A stretch of DNA of 41,602 nt, taken from assembly GCF_003999195.1 (NCBI RefSeq), contig NZ_RJVR01000320.1, positions 1 through 41,602 of the forward strand, given 5' to 3'. The stretch's first letter is position 1. Every line of letters begins with the position of its first letter. Shown in pieces: positions 22,556 to 31,373 of the stretch. The stretch is from Streptomyces soli (GTDB lineage Bacteria; Actinomycetota; Actinomycetes; Streptomycetales; Streptomycetaceae). The notes under the pieces are model-generated. The model was not told the origin of the DNA, did no database searches, and was given only the letters and a program-made list of their open reading frames with translations. A program made the position numbers and the translations under genes.

Positions 22556-24433
22556 TTGATCAGTGCTGAGCCCTACCGGCTGCCGCTGCGGACGCTTTTT
22601 GCCGTTGCCACCGGTGAGGTGGACGAGACAGATCTCGCATTGCTGGTGTCGGCGCAGCGCAGCCGTCTCCTGCTGGCGCTCGCGGCCATCCTTGAGCTTG
22701 CCAAGCATCCGGACGAGGGGCGGCCCCGTGATGACGTGCCCGCCACGCGTCCCGCCACCGCATGGGCTCTGCTGGGCACCATGCAGCACTCCGCCCCGGA
22801 GGCCGTGGAAGCTGTTCTCCACGATCCGACGGTCGGCGCCTGGGCGTTCCAGCTGTTACGGAGGCTGACGCACGGAGCGGTGGTCACCCCGACCGACGCT
22901 CCGGCGTGGGCCGGAGCCACCCTGCTCGGCTCGCTGGCCGCTGCCGCCGCGATACGGGCTCGTGCCCGGTGCTCGCTGCGCGTCCCGGCCCGGGACGGAC
23001 AGCTCTGGCTGCCCTCTCTCGGGCTGACCGGCAGGGTGGGCCGTGGGGACTGGGCGGTCGTGGGCGTGGAGTGCGGCCCGAGCGGAACGGTGGTCTTTGG
23101 CGACAGCGGTTCGGTGCGGCTGCCGGACGACCTGTCGCGCCCCGCCGAGGGCTGGTCACCGCTGCCGCGTATCCGCGTCGGGGCGCAGGAGGGCGCGGCC
23201 GGCGGAGTGATGCTGGACCACCTCTCGCCTTACCGGGACTTCCGTTCCCTCAGCGATCCCGTGGAGCTGTCGCAGGAGGCACTCCGGGCCTGGCACATCA
23301 TGGCCGCGGACTCCTTCGTGCGACTGGGTCAGGGGGATCCCGACGCGCACCGCATGGTGGCCGGAACCGTGCGGTCGCTGGTCCCCGCCGACGCCCCCAG
23401 TGTCTTACGGCCCATCAGCGTGTCCGTGCCAGATGCCTACGGCCTGGTCATGATCTCGAGGCCCTCGGACGCCTCGGTGCTCGCCGCCACGCTGATTCAT
23501 GAGGCGCGACACCAGTTGCTCACCGCTGTCGGCGATCTGACTCCGCTGTTCGTACCGCTGCGGGACGGGCCGGAGCCCGTGTACTTCGCTCCGTGGCGGG
23601 AGGACCCCCGGCCGCTGCGCGGACTGCTGTACGGCGCACACGCCTTCGCCGGAGTGACGTCCTTCTGGCGCGAACGCCGCCCGCTCGAGGGCGAGCGGGC
23701 GGACTTCGAGTTCGCCCTCCACCGGTGGCAGCTGCGTACGGCGCTGGCCGCTCTGCGCAATGCGCCCGGCCTTACGCCGGCCGGCGCATACGTCGTCTCG
23801 GCGCTGGCCGAATCATCGGCGCGCTGGTGGACGGAACCGGTGGAGGGGGCGCCGGGGCGGCTCGCGCAGCTGTGCTGTCGCGATCTGTGGGCAGGCTGGC
23901 GGGCAGCGCACCTGACGGTGGGGGAGAGCGAGGCCGATGACCTCGCCCGGCGCTGGTTATCCGGCTGTCCGCCGCCCGTCTCGCTGCCCGCGGGGCGCGC
24001 TCTCGCGACCCGGTCCACGTCGCGGGGCGGTGCGAGAACCTGGCTGGCCAGGCTGTGGTTGGACGACCGGGAAGCCTTCGACCGGGTGCGGTCCGACCTC
24101 GCCGCCGGGGCCGTCAACCCGTGGGGGACGGCAGGAGCCACGCCTGCCGACGCGGCGTTGGTGGCCGGGGACACCGAGGAGGCGCTGGAGCGCTTCCGGC
24201 GGGCGGACCCCACCCCCGGAGCCTGGACCGGCGTGGGTCTGGCGGCGGAATGGCCGGCGTCCCCCCTGGTGGAGCGCCCGGAACTCGTCCTGGCGCTCCA
24301 CGCCGCCCTGGCCCGCATCGGTGCGGAGCCGCCCGGCCCCGAGGAACTCGCCCAATGGCTCGGCTCGCGCCTCGGCAACCGGAGGTCCGGGTCAGATGCT
24401 CAGCATGTCGATGTCGCAGTTGGCCCGCCGTGA
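22556..24433 (+). CDS. HExxH motif peptide-modification protein (FxSxx-system type)
   Basis: A 625-residue protein of the HExxH family found beside RiPP precursors. Some members are described as peptide beta-hydroxylases. The N-terminus (PYRLPLRTLFAVATGEVDET, then LLVSAQRSRLLLAL) and the metal motif TLIHEARHQLL (His315, His319) fit the family. It would act on a peptide in the cytoplasm. The start is a TTG 3 nt after the precursor stop and in the same frame, without a ribosome-binding site. Either translation is coupled, or the gene was once fused to upstream coding sequence, as in FxsB-HExxH fusions. Its last 42 bp overlap the 3' end of the convergent TPR gene. Confidence 0.75.
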   Translation: MISAEPYRLPLRTLFAVATGEVDETDLALLVSAQRSRLLLALAAILELAKHPDEGRPRDDVPATRPATAWALLGTMQHSAPEAVEAVLHDPTVGAWAFQLLRRLTHGAVVTPTDAPAWAGATLLGSLAAAAAIRARARCSLRVPARDGQLWLPSLGLTGRVGRGDWAVVGVECGPSGTVVFGDSGSVRLPDDLSRPAEGWSPLPRIRVGAQEGAAGGVMLDHLSPYRDFRSLSDPVELSQEALRAWHIMAADSFVRLGQGDPDAHRMVAGTVRSLVPADAPSVLRPISVSVPDAYGLVMISRPSDASVLAATLIHEARHQLLTAVGDLTPLFVPLRDGPEPVYFAPWREDPRPLRGLLYGAHAFAGVTSFWRERRPLEGERADFEFALHRWQLRTALAALRNAPGLTPAGAYVVSALAESSARWWTEPVEGAPGRLAQLCCRDLWAGWRAAHLTVGESEADDLARRWLSGCPPPVSLPAGRALATRSTSRGGARTWLARLWLDDREAFDRVRSDLAAGAVNPWGTAGATPADAALVAGDTEEALERFRRADPTPGAWTGVGLAAEWPASPLVERPELVLALHAALARIGAEPPGPEELAQWLGSRLGNRRSGSDAQHVDVAVGPP

Positions 24434-27400
24434 TTGGCCCGCATCCAGCGTCGCCTGGTGATTGGGCCCCAGCACCGCGCGGAAGGACGCCAACACCCTG
24501 TCGTAGAGCTCCTTGGCCTTGGCGGTCTCGCCCAGGGCCTTGAGGTCGTAGGAGAGGTTGAGGCCGATGGCCAGCGACGTCGGGTGGGTCTCGCCACGCC
24601 GCTCGGTGCTTCGTTCGAGCAACTCGACACCGATGTCGTGGGCCTGCTGGGTCTCGCTGAGCGCGGCGAGATCGCTTGCGAGATTGGTCCGGACGAGAAG
24701 AGTACGGGGGTGGGTGGGGCTCAGGACCCGGCTCAGTCCGTTCACGGCCGCCTCGTCGAGCTCATGGGCCTCGGCGATCCGACCGAGCAGACGGAGTGTC
24801 ACCGCCAGGTTGGTGGCGGTGGCGTAGGTGTGCGGGTGCTCCTCGCCCAACAGCCCGCGGCACTGTTCCATGGCCTGCCGGCCGAGCGCCTCGGCCCCGG
24901 TCAGGTCGCCGGCCTGTCGGAGGTCGGTGGCGTGGTTGAGCGAGGCCCAGGCGACGCCCACCAGGTCGTCCCTGCGCTTGGTGCGATACAGGTCCAGGAC
25001 CCTTGAGGACAGCGCCAGCGCTCCGTCGTGGTCACCGAGTTTGCGGCGGGTGACCGACAGCTCACGGGACACCCATGTGGTCATTGAGTGTTCCTCGCCG
25101 AGCATGATGAGCACCCTGTCCCTCAGCTTCTCCCCACCCTCCAATGCGGCCTCGTAGCGGCCGAGTTCTTGAAGGTCGATGTAGAGGCAGTGCAGGCTGA
25201 GGAGCGTCTGCAGATGGTCGTCACCCAGCACCTCGACCCTGCGCTGGTAGGTGTCCTCGTCGAGCCGGTAGGCCTCCTCGACGTCGGCGGCGAGACGGAG
25301 GCTGACCGCGTAGTTGTGAGCGGCCAGCAGCGTGCCAGGGTCGTCGGCGCCGAACTCCCGGAGCGTTGTCTCATAGGCCTGCTGGTCGAGTTCGCGGGCG
25401 CGGTAGAAGTCGCCGCGTGCCCGGAGCAGGATCGCGAGAAAGCTCAGTGCGCGCTGGGTGGCCTCATGGCGCTCGCCGAGCACCCTGCGGCAGCGTTCGA
25501 CCAGCTCCGACTGGAGCTCGTACGCCTCGCTGTAGCGGTTGAGCCAGCGGAGCGACTGGGCACGGACCTGGTCCACCGCGATGACGTGCTCGTGGTCGTC
25601 ACCGAGCAGCCGCCGCCAGATTCCCGCGGCCTCCTCGGCGACATCGAGCGCCTCCGCGTAGTCGCTGCGGGCGACGAGGAAGCGTGACTCGTTGAGTACC
25701 AGTTCCCGGACCCATGGGTCCTCGCACTCGACCATCCTGGAGGTCCGGACATGCGGCAGCAGCGCCGAATAGCGGGGCCATTCGAGGGAACGCTGGGGGT
25801 TCCTGGGGTCGGAGTTGGCAAGGATTTCGTGGGCGCAGTGGCGCATTTCGGCGCGCTCCGCGCTGTTCATCTGCTCGATGAGAACCCGCTGCACCAGACG
25901 GTGGACCTGGATGGTCGACTTCCGGTGGTCGATCCGGGCGAGTGCGTACCGGCCGATCTCGCGAACCGCGCGGCCGAGTTTGATCGGGTCGTCCAGCGTG
26001 GCACGCAGGGCGGGGGGTGCCGCCACGCCACGTACCGCCGAGAAGATGTCCCAGTCGATCGGTTCCGGTGCGAAGAAGGCGCAGACCTGGAGAAGCTGAA
26101 GGGCCGAGGGATAGTCCTCGCGAAGGCGGTCCAGGGAGACGTTCCAGGCCGCCGCGACGGGTAGATCGTAGTCCGCGGGCGGATCGACCTGGAGCAGCTC
26201 CGCGTATTTGGTTTCGAACAGATCCAGGTACTGATGGACCGGCATGCCCGTCTCGGCCAGCCACACGGCGGCCTGCTCCACGGCAAGCGGCAGGTCACCG
26301 AGCGATTCGGCCAGCCGGTCGGCGGCATCGTCGGGAATCTGTGGGCTGCGCCGCCTGATCAGGGCGACGCTCTCCTCACGTGCAAACACATCGACCTCAA
26401 GGGAACTGGCCAGGTGCGACCATTGCGAATTGCGGGACGTGACCATTACCCGTCCCGGCCCGTCATTCGGGAAGAACTGCCGGACCTCATGCGGGTTCTC
26501 CGCGTTGTCGAAGACCAGGAGCCAGTTCGAGTAGGGTTCTCCGACCCGCAACGCCTCCAGGACCGCGGGCACGGCGCTTCGGTCGGCGCCTGCCCGCAGT
26601 CCCATCTGTTCCCCGAGTTCGATCAGGGATTGCACGATCAGGTTGGTCTGTTCGGATGGGATCCACCAGATCAGTTGGTAGTCCCTGCTGTTTCTGTACA
26701 CATGTTCGATGGCGATCTGGGATTTCCCGACGCCTCCCATGCCGTGCAACGCCTCGGGAAGGACGGCGGTCACGCCGGTCGTCAAACGCTGGCGCAATCG
26801 GTCGAGGAGGTCCTCGCGGCCCGTGAAGTTCCGATTCCTTTGCGGCACGTTCCCCCAGAGGCGTGACTGTGTCCCTGTCTGCTTTATAGGGGTGACGGAC
26901 TGTGACGCGGTGGACACGGAACCTCCTGGGGCTGTTGGCGGGGGCGGCTCCTGCTGACTGGGCACAGGAAAGGGTGAATCCAACGTAGTCGAAGGATGAC
27001 CGTGTGTCATTCTGGCTGGTAGGAGCGACGCCTTGGGCGTGATCGCCTCCTCATGGAGCAGCCGGCTGAGCCGGTTGGCACGCGTGAGGTACGGACCGGA
27101 AAGCGCGCACAGAGCCGAGTGCAGCGGCCGGACGAAGGGCCGGGTCCGGTCATTCACCGGAGGGTCGGCGGCATCCGCCTGCCAGGCGACCAGGGCGTCG
27201 CCGCCGGCGACGGAGGAGGCCAGTCGCGGTCCCAGGTGGGTGGAGACCCGCCGGAGAACGCTCATCGTCTCCGCACGCGTACCGAGCCCGAGCAGTTCCT
27301 CCCTGACTCCGTCGGTGAAGTCGAAGGAGACCTGCTGGGCGTCCTCCACGTCACTGCCCTGGTCCGTCCGCCGTAACAGGCCGAACAGCATGATCTCGGC

Positions 27401-28774
27401 GAGGTTCCAGTCCTCCGCGCCGGGCAGCATGCGCTGGATCAGGCGCATGACGGGCAGGTTGAGCGGGGCGGCGGCCAGCCGCCGGGCCAGGGCGAAGGCT
27501 GTGGGGGACGCCTTGGCGGTGAAACGCCTCACCGTCTCGCGGGCCCGTCCGGGCAGTGGACGGGGCAAGGTGGTGCTGTGGTGGGACCGTGCCTCCGGGT
27601 CGCCGTGGCGGCTGGTGAGGAGCACCGCCAGATCGTGGCGGCCGCCGGGAGAGGCCACCAGCCGCGCCCAGCGTGCCAGCGATCCGGGCGTCAACTCCAG
27701 CAAGGGCACGGGCACCGGCGCTGACGCGCCGGACCTGGTCGGGAGCGGATCACCGAGGACCGAGGTCGGGGTGCTGGTGCGGCCCAATCGGAAGAGCCGG
27801 TTCGGTACGGCCGCATCGTGGACGGCCAGTTGCGCCCTGACGGCGGTGGGGAGGGTGATCTCCCACATTTCCTGCGGCAGCAGGCTGAGTACGGCGGTGG
27901 GGGAGGTCTGTGCCGACGAGTACAGGTAGGCGGCCGCGTCGCCGTTGCGCCAGGCCTCGGCGACGCCGTCGGTGATCACCAGTACCAGGCTGTCGGGGGC
28001 GGACCCGCCCGAGCCGAAGGCCGTCCCGTTTGCGCGTAAGACGGAACCCGCAGCCGTGATGTCGAGGCGCGACGTGCTGATGGCGCGGAAGGCGGCGGTC
28101 TGCTCCATCAGTGCCCGGATCTGACGCACCGTGTCCTGCCACAGCGCCATCGAAGGGCCTGCGTCCACGAGAACGGTCAGATCGAGGCGACGCTCATCGG
28201 CGGGGCGGCAGATCGGCAGCCAGAGATCCTCCGCCGCGGCACGCTCGGCGGTGGCCTCCTCGTCAAGCTCCCAGGCGCCGGGCGAGGGTCGTCGTAACCG
28301 CAGCGGCCGCAGGGCGCGCGCCAGGGCGAGTCCGTGGGCCAGGGGCGGGGTCGCAGGCCAGACCGGGTCCGCTTCCGGTCGCGGGAGGATGGTCCAGGGT
28401 TCGGGCCAGCCCGCCGTCTCCTGGGCGATGGCGGTGTCCTCGTCGTCGTACGGGCCCGCGGGCGCGCTCTCACCGGGTCCTTCGGGGCGCGCACCGTTGT
28501 CATGAGTGTCCTCGCGCCCGGCGGGGCCCCTTGCCATGGCGGATGTGTCGTGCCCGGCCCGGTCATCGCGGGGGTCCTTGCCGTTCCCCACCGTGGAGCG
28601 GTCCGGGACGTCGCTGAGGGGAGCCGGGGGCGGGGGCGTAGGGCGGTCGGTCGTGCGTGAGGGCCGCCAGTCCCGGTAGGGCGCCGCCGCGTCCTGGCAC
28701 GCAGCCAGATACACCGCGTCCAACAGCTCCGACCAGGACGGGTGCGGTGACGGACCCTCCGGCGGGCCGGTCAT
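24392..28774 (-). CDS. vWA/SAV_2336-type, NB-ARC and TPR protein (FxSxx-COOH system TPR protein)
   Basis: A 1460-residue cytoplasmic signalling protein. Residues 195-300 form a vWA-like domain with a degenerate metal site (LVDAGPSM, Asp204 to Ser208). Residues 650-900 form a STAND NB-ARC ATPase: FTGRED, Walker A GMGGVGKS (about 678-685), Walker B WLLVFDNAE, VTSRNSQW and LGDLPLAVEQAA. From about 1000 to 1440 there are tandem tetratricopeptide repeats, many with DHEH and RNLA-type TPR_10/12 signatures. Such proteins are named for FxSxx-COOH loci and resemble conflict or effector switches. The start ATG at 28774 overlaps the MoxR stop (ATGA). The frame is open further upstream, but only antisense-like. 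It is last in a four-gene operon. Confidence 0.85.
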   Translation of the reverse strand: MTGPPEGPSPHPSWSELLDAVYLAACQDAAAPYRDWRPSRTTDRPTPPPPAPLSDVPDRSTVGNGKDPRDDRAGHDTSAMARGPAGREDTHDNGARPEGPGESAPAGPYDDEDTAIAQETAGWPEPWTILPRPEADPVWPATPPLAHGLALARALRPLRLRRPSPGAWELDEEATAERAAAEDLWLPICRPADERRLDLTVLVDAGPSMALWQDTVRQIRALMEQTAAFRAISTSRLDITAAGSVLRANGTAFGSGGSAPDSLVLVITDGVAEAWRNGDAAAYLYSSAQTSPTAVLSLLPQEMWEITLPTAVRAQLAVHDAAVPNRLFRLGRTSTPTSVLGDPLPTRSGASAPVPVPLLELTPGSLARWARLVASPGGRHDLAVLLTSRHGDPEARSHHSTTLPRPLPGRARETVRRFTAKASPTAFALARRLAAAPLNLPVMRLIQRMLPGAEDWNLAEIMLFGLLRRTDQGSDVEDAQQVSFDFTDGVREELLGLGTRAETMSVLRRVSTHLGPRLASSVAGGDALVAWQADAADPPVNDRTRPFVRPLHSALCALSGPYLTRANRLSRLLHEEAITPKASLLPARMTHGHPSTTLDSPFPVPSQQEPPPPTAPGGSVSTASQSVTPIKQTGTQSRLWGNVPQRNRNFTGREDLLDRLRQRLTTGVTAVLPEALHGMGGVGKSQIAIEHVYRNSRDYQLIWWIPSEQTNLIVQSLIELGEQMGLRAGADRSAVPAVLEALRVGEPYSNWLLVFDNAENPHEVRQFFPNDGPGRVMVTSRNSQWSHLASSLEVDVFAREESVALIRRRSPQIPDDAADRLAESLGDLPLAVEQAAVWLAETGMPVHQYLDLFETKYAELLQVDPPADYDLPVAAAWNVSLDRLREDYPSALQLLQVCAFFAPEPIDWDIFSAVRGVAAPPALRATLDDPIKLGRAVREIGRYALARIDHRKSTIQVHRLVQRVLIEQMNSAERAEMRHCAHEILANSDPRNPQRSLEWPRYSALLPHVRTSRMVECEDPWVRELVLNESRFLVARSDYAEALDVAEEAAGIWRRLLGDDHEHVIAVDQVRAQSLRWLNRYSEAYELQSELVERCRRVLGERHEATQRALSFLAILLRARGDFYRARELDQQAYETTLREFGADDPGTLLAAHNYAVSLRLAADVEEAYRLDEDTYQRRVEVLGDDHLQTLLSLHCLYIDLQELGRYEAALEGGEKLRDRVLIMLGEEHSMTTWVSRELSVTRRKLGDHDGALALSSRVLDLYRTKRRDDLVGVAWASLNHATDLRQAGDLTGAEALGRQAMEQCRGLLGEEHPHTYATATNLAVTLRLLGRIAEAHELDEAAVNGLSRVLSPTHPRTLLVRTNLASDLAALSETQQAHDIGVELLERSTERRGETHPTSLAIGLNLSYDLKALGETAKAKELYDRVLASFRAVLGPNHQATLDAGQSRRANCDIDMLSI

Positions 28775-29898
28775 CCGGGCCTCGTTCCGGGACCACTCCC
28801 GTCGAGCCGGTGCCACAGCGCTTCCGCCAGATCCAGTCCGTCGCCGTCCTGGCCGCCGCTGCGGTGCGAGGTGGCGAGGTAGAGCGAGTTGAGCAGCTGA
28901 TCGATGGACAGTCCGCCGCGCTCCCGGCTCCGTTCGAGGAACCGGGAGATCAGGGGGCCGCCCCACTGCTCGGCCGCCTCGATGCCGAAGTGTGCGGTGA
29001 GCATGTCGGCGAGGTCGCGCTCGTCGGGCTCGGGCATGGTGAGCAGGAGGCACCGGCGCAGGAAAGCCGGCGGGAACTCGCGTTCGCTGTTTGAGGTCAT
29101 GATGACGATGGGGAAGGCGTTGCAGGCCACCGTTCCGCCGGTGATCTCGGCCTCGCCTTCGGAGTCGTCGGTCAGGACCTTGACGGACGGGTGCCTGCGC
29201 CGGGCGCGCAGGAGTTCCGGGATGGTGAAGGAGCCTTCCTCGAAAACGCTGAGCAGGTCGTTGGCGAGATCGAGGTCGCTCTTGTCCAGCTCGTCAATCA
29301 GCAGGACCCGTGGTTCGCCGTACGGCAGGAGGGCGGTGCCCAGCGGACCGAGCTGGATGTAGTCGCCGACCCCCGGTGGCGAGGTGCGGTCCTCATGCCC
29401 GTCGGAAGGGGTGTCGCCGGCTGCCGCGCGCAGGGCCGCGGTGTCCTGGACGCGGCCGATGGCGTCGTACTCGTACAAGCCACGCTGGAGGGTGGAGCGG
29501 CTGGTGATGTGCCAGCGCAGGACCCGGCCGAGACGTAATTCGCGGCTGATGCGGTACGCGAGGCTGGACTTGCCGGTGCCCGGGCGGCCGCTGACGAGCA
29601 GGGGGCGGCGCAGCAGCAGTGCGGCGTTGACCATCTCGGCCTCGCGGCGGGCGAATTCGGAGAATGCCCGGACGGGGTTCCCCACGCCCAGACGGCGTAC
29701 GGTCTCGGCTTCGTCGTCCGGCGGCGGTGGAAGGACCGGGCCGCCCTCGAAGCGCCTCCAGGGCGGAGGAGGAGGCAGGAGGTCGCCCAGTGTGGTGTCG
29801 TGCAGCCGTTCGCCGGTCCCCCGGTAGATCCACCAGCGGGGCCGGGCCGCACCACGAGGGCCGGGAACCGGTACGGGAACGTCGTCAGGAAGCGTCAA
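28771..29898 (-). CDS. MoxR-like AAA+ ATPase
   Basis: A 375-residue AAA+ chaperone-type ATPase. Walker A is GRPGTGKSS (104-112), Walker B VLLIDELDKSD (198-208), sensor 1 VIMTSNSERE, and arginine-finger region PPAFLRRCL. The N-terminal 60 residues are Pro-rich. MoxR proteins usually remodel vWA-domain partners. Here the vWA domain is at the start of the overlapped downstream gene. The start is a TTG (29898) preceded by GGAGGAGGG and overlapping the upstream stop as TTGA. In vWA-MoxR-VMAP conflict systems this ATPase couples nucleotide hydrolysis to effector control. Confidence 0.9.
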   Translation of the reverse strand: MTLPDDVPVPVPGPRGAARPRWWIYRGTGERLHDTTLGDLLPPPPPWRRFEGGPVLPPPPDDEAETVRRLGVGNPVRAFSEFARREAEMVNAALLLRRPLLVSGRPGTGKSSLAYRISRELRLGRVLRWHITSRSTLQRGLYEYDAIGRVQDTAALRAAAGDTPSDGHEDRTSPPGVGDYIQLGPLGTALLPYGEPRVLLIDELDKSDLDLANDLLSVFEEGSFTIPELLRARRRHPSVKVLTDDSEGEAEITGGTVACNAFPIVIMTSNSEREFPPAFLRRCLLLTMPEPDERDLADMLTAHFGIEAAEQWGGPLISRFLERSRERGGLSIDQLLNSLYLATSHRSGGQDGDGLDLAEALWHRLDGSGPGTRPG

Positions 29899-31373
29899 GG
29901 ACCCTCCTCCCCAGCTGTGGGAGGTACCGTCGAAGTGCCCGCGGGCGCGACAGGCATCCGGCTCGGGTCGTCCCACAGAAGAGCGACATGGCGGCCGACA
30001 ATCACATCCCCTTCAGGATCGCGGTCGGTGGATGCTATTCGCAACGCCTTGACAACTCCTGGTAATCCGCGTGGATCCTGACGGTCCAGCAGGGCTCGGA
30101 GAGCCGCGCGGAAATCCGGGTCCTCCCCGTCCCTGCGGTCCCACAGCACAACAGGAACCCCGACTCTCAGCGCCTCTCCCAGTTCGTCCAGGTATCCACG
30201 CGCCCCCGGTTCGCCTCGCGCGCCTTCGGGCGGCTTGCTGAGTACGACGACCGCGGGCGGGGGATCGGAGAGCAGATGCGGCCTGCCGTCCTCGGGGAAC
30301 CAGTGGACGCGCCCCGCGCGCCCCTCCGTGAAGGCGTCCCATCGTCTGCCCCAACGGCCGTGCAGATCACGGCGATTCAGCCGGTCGAGACTGCGCACGA
30401 CGACTTGATGATCTTCCCCCAGCACTCCGCCCACCCCTTGGAATGAAGACTTGCGCCATCGTTCCACACGCAGGTGGAGAAGGTCCCGGGGCAGCACGAA
30501 CTCCACCGCGAGATCGGTCTTCAGGAAGTACGCCCATTCGCTCTCGGCCTGGTGGATCAGGGTCCGTACCTCCCTCTCTGCGTTGCTCAACTCGATCCGG
30601 CGGTCCGCGCCCCGGAGCTGGTTCTCCGGATGCACTCGCCTCCAGTGGGAGAGGAGAGTATCGCTTCCCGATGTGGTGTCCAGCAGTGGCCTGAGCCGGA
30701 TGATGAGATAGTCCGAGGGGCTCCAGACATCGGTACGGTCCGACGGCGGGGACTTCTCGACGGGCGGCGCCGGTGGGCCCTCGGCAGCTCGGTAAGGGTC
30801 GTGGTCCTGAGCCCATTCGATGATCCTCAGCTGCTGCTCGCCCTCCGCCCCCAGCGCCAGCAGCTGTTGCAGCACCAGGAAGCAGGGCAGCGGTTCACCG
30901 GGCCGGGCGTTCAGCGTGGCGGCGTGCAGGAAGACCGCCCAGGGCTCCATGCAGTGGACGGGGGCGATGAGGCGACCGTGGGCGTGCAGGAAGTCGCAGT
31001 AGCGGCGGTACAGGTCGGGAATGCGCACGCCGTCCAGGAGGCCGAAGAGCTCGTCCCACTCCTCGTTGTCCAGAAGCTCCACCTCCCAGGCGGCGGTGGC
31101 CACTTTGAGCTTCCGGATGGCGGTCGAGTTGCCCTCGCGCATCTCCAGGCTCTCCACCAGCAGGGCGAGCCCCGCCGGCCGTTCGCACAGCTCCTCCATC
31201 AGCTTGACGATGAGGCCCCGCTGAGAGGTGCCGGCCGTGCTGTCGAGGGCGGACCGTGACTCGCGGCCCAGGCGGTGGACGAGCTGACGCAGTGTCTCCA
31301 GTTCATTCAGACAGCCGACGTCGGTGACCGCGTCCACCAGATACCTCGGCAGTCCCCGCTGGGCGACCGTCAT
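29895..31373 (-). CDS. VMAP-like protein with N-terminal effector-associated domain
   Basis: A 492-residue soluble protein. The first 85 residues (LPRYLVDAVTDVGCLNELET onward) look like an all-helical effector-associated domain. The rest lacks enzyme motifs and contains many conserved Trp residues (WAVFLHA, HWRRVHPEN, WAYFLKTDLAVEFVLPRDLL, RWGRRWD, VVLWDRRDG), as in the middle and C-terminal regions of vWA-MoxR associated proteins (VMAP). Its ATG at 31373 overlaps the protease stop (ATGA), and its stop overlaps the MoxR start. The likely role is a scaffold linking the NTPase module to the protease through paired effector-associated domains. The family call rests on pattern and context, not on a search. 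Confidence 0.75.
   Translation of the reverse strand: MTVAQRGLPRYLVDAVTDVGCLNELETLRQLVHRLGRESRSALDSTAGTSQRGLIVKLMEELCERPAGLALLVESLEMREGNSTAIRKLKVATAAWEVELLDNEEWDELFGLLDGVRIPDLYRRYCDFLHAHGRLIAPVHCMEPWAVFLHAATLNARPGEPLPCFLVLQQLLALGAEGEQQLRIIEWAQDHDPYRAAEGPPAPPVEKSPPSDRTDVWSPSDYLIIRLRPLLDTTSGSDTLLSHWRRVHPENQLRGADRRIELSNAEREVRTLIHQAESEWAYFLKTDLAVEFVLPRDLLHLRVERWRKSSFQGVGGVLGEDHQVVVRSLDRLNRRDLHGRWGRRWDAFTEGRAGRVHWFPEDGRPHLLSDPPPAVVVLSKPPEGARGEPGARGYLDELGEALRVGVPVVLWDRRDGEDPDFRAALRALLDRQDPRGLPGVVKALRIASTDRDPEGDVIVGRHVALLWDDPSRMPVAPAGTSTVPPTAGEEGP

Noticed and set aside
21605..22822. 405-codon minus-strand frame
   Set aside because: Shadow of the ATPase, precursor and HExxH genes, Arg/Pro-rich. It only by chance crosses the DUF397 remnant in another phase.
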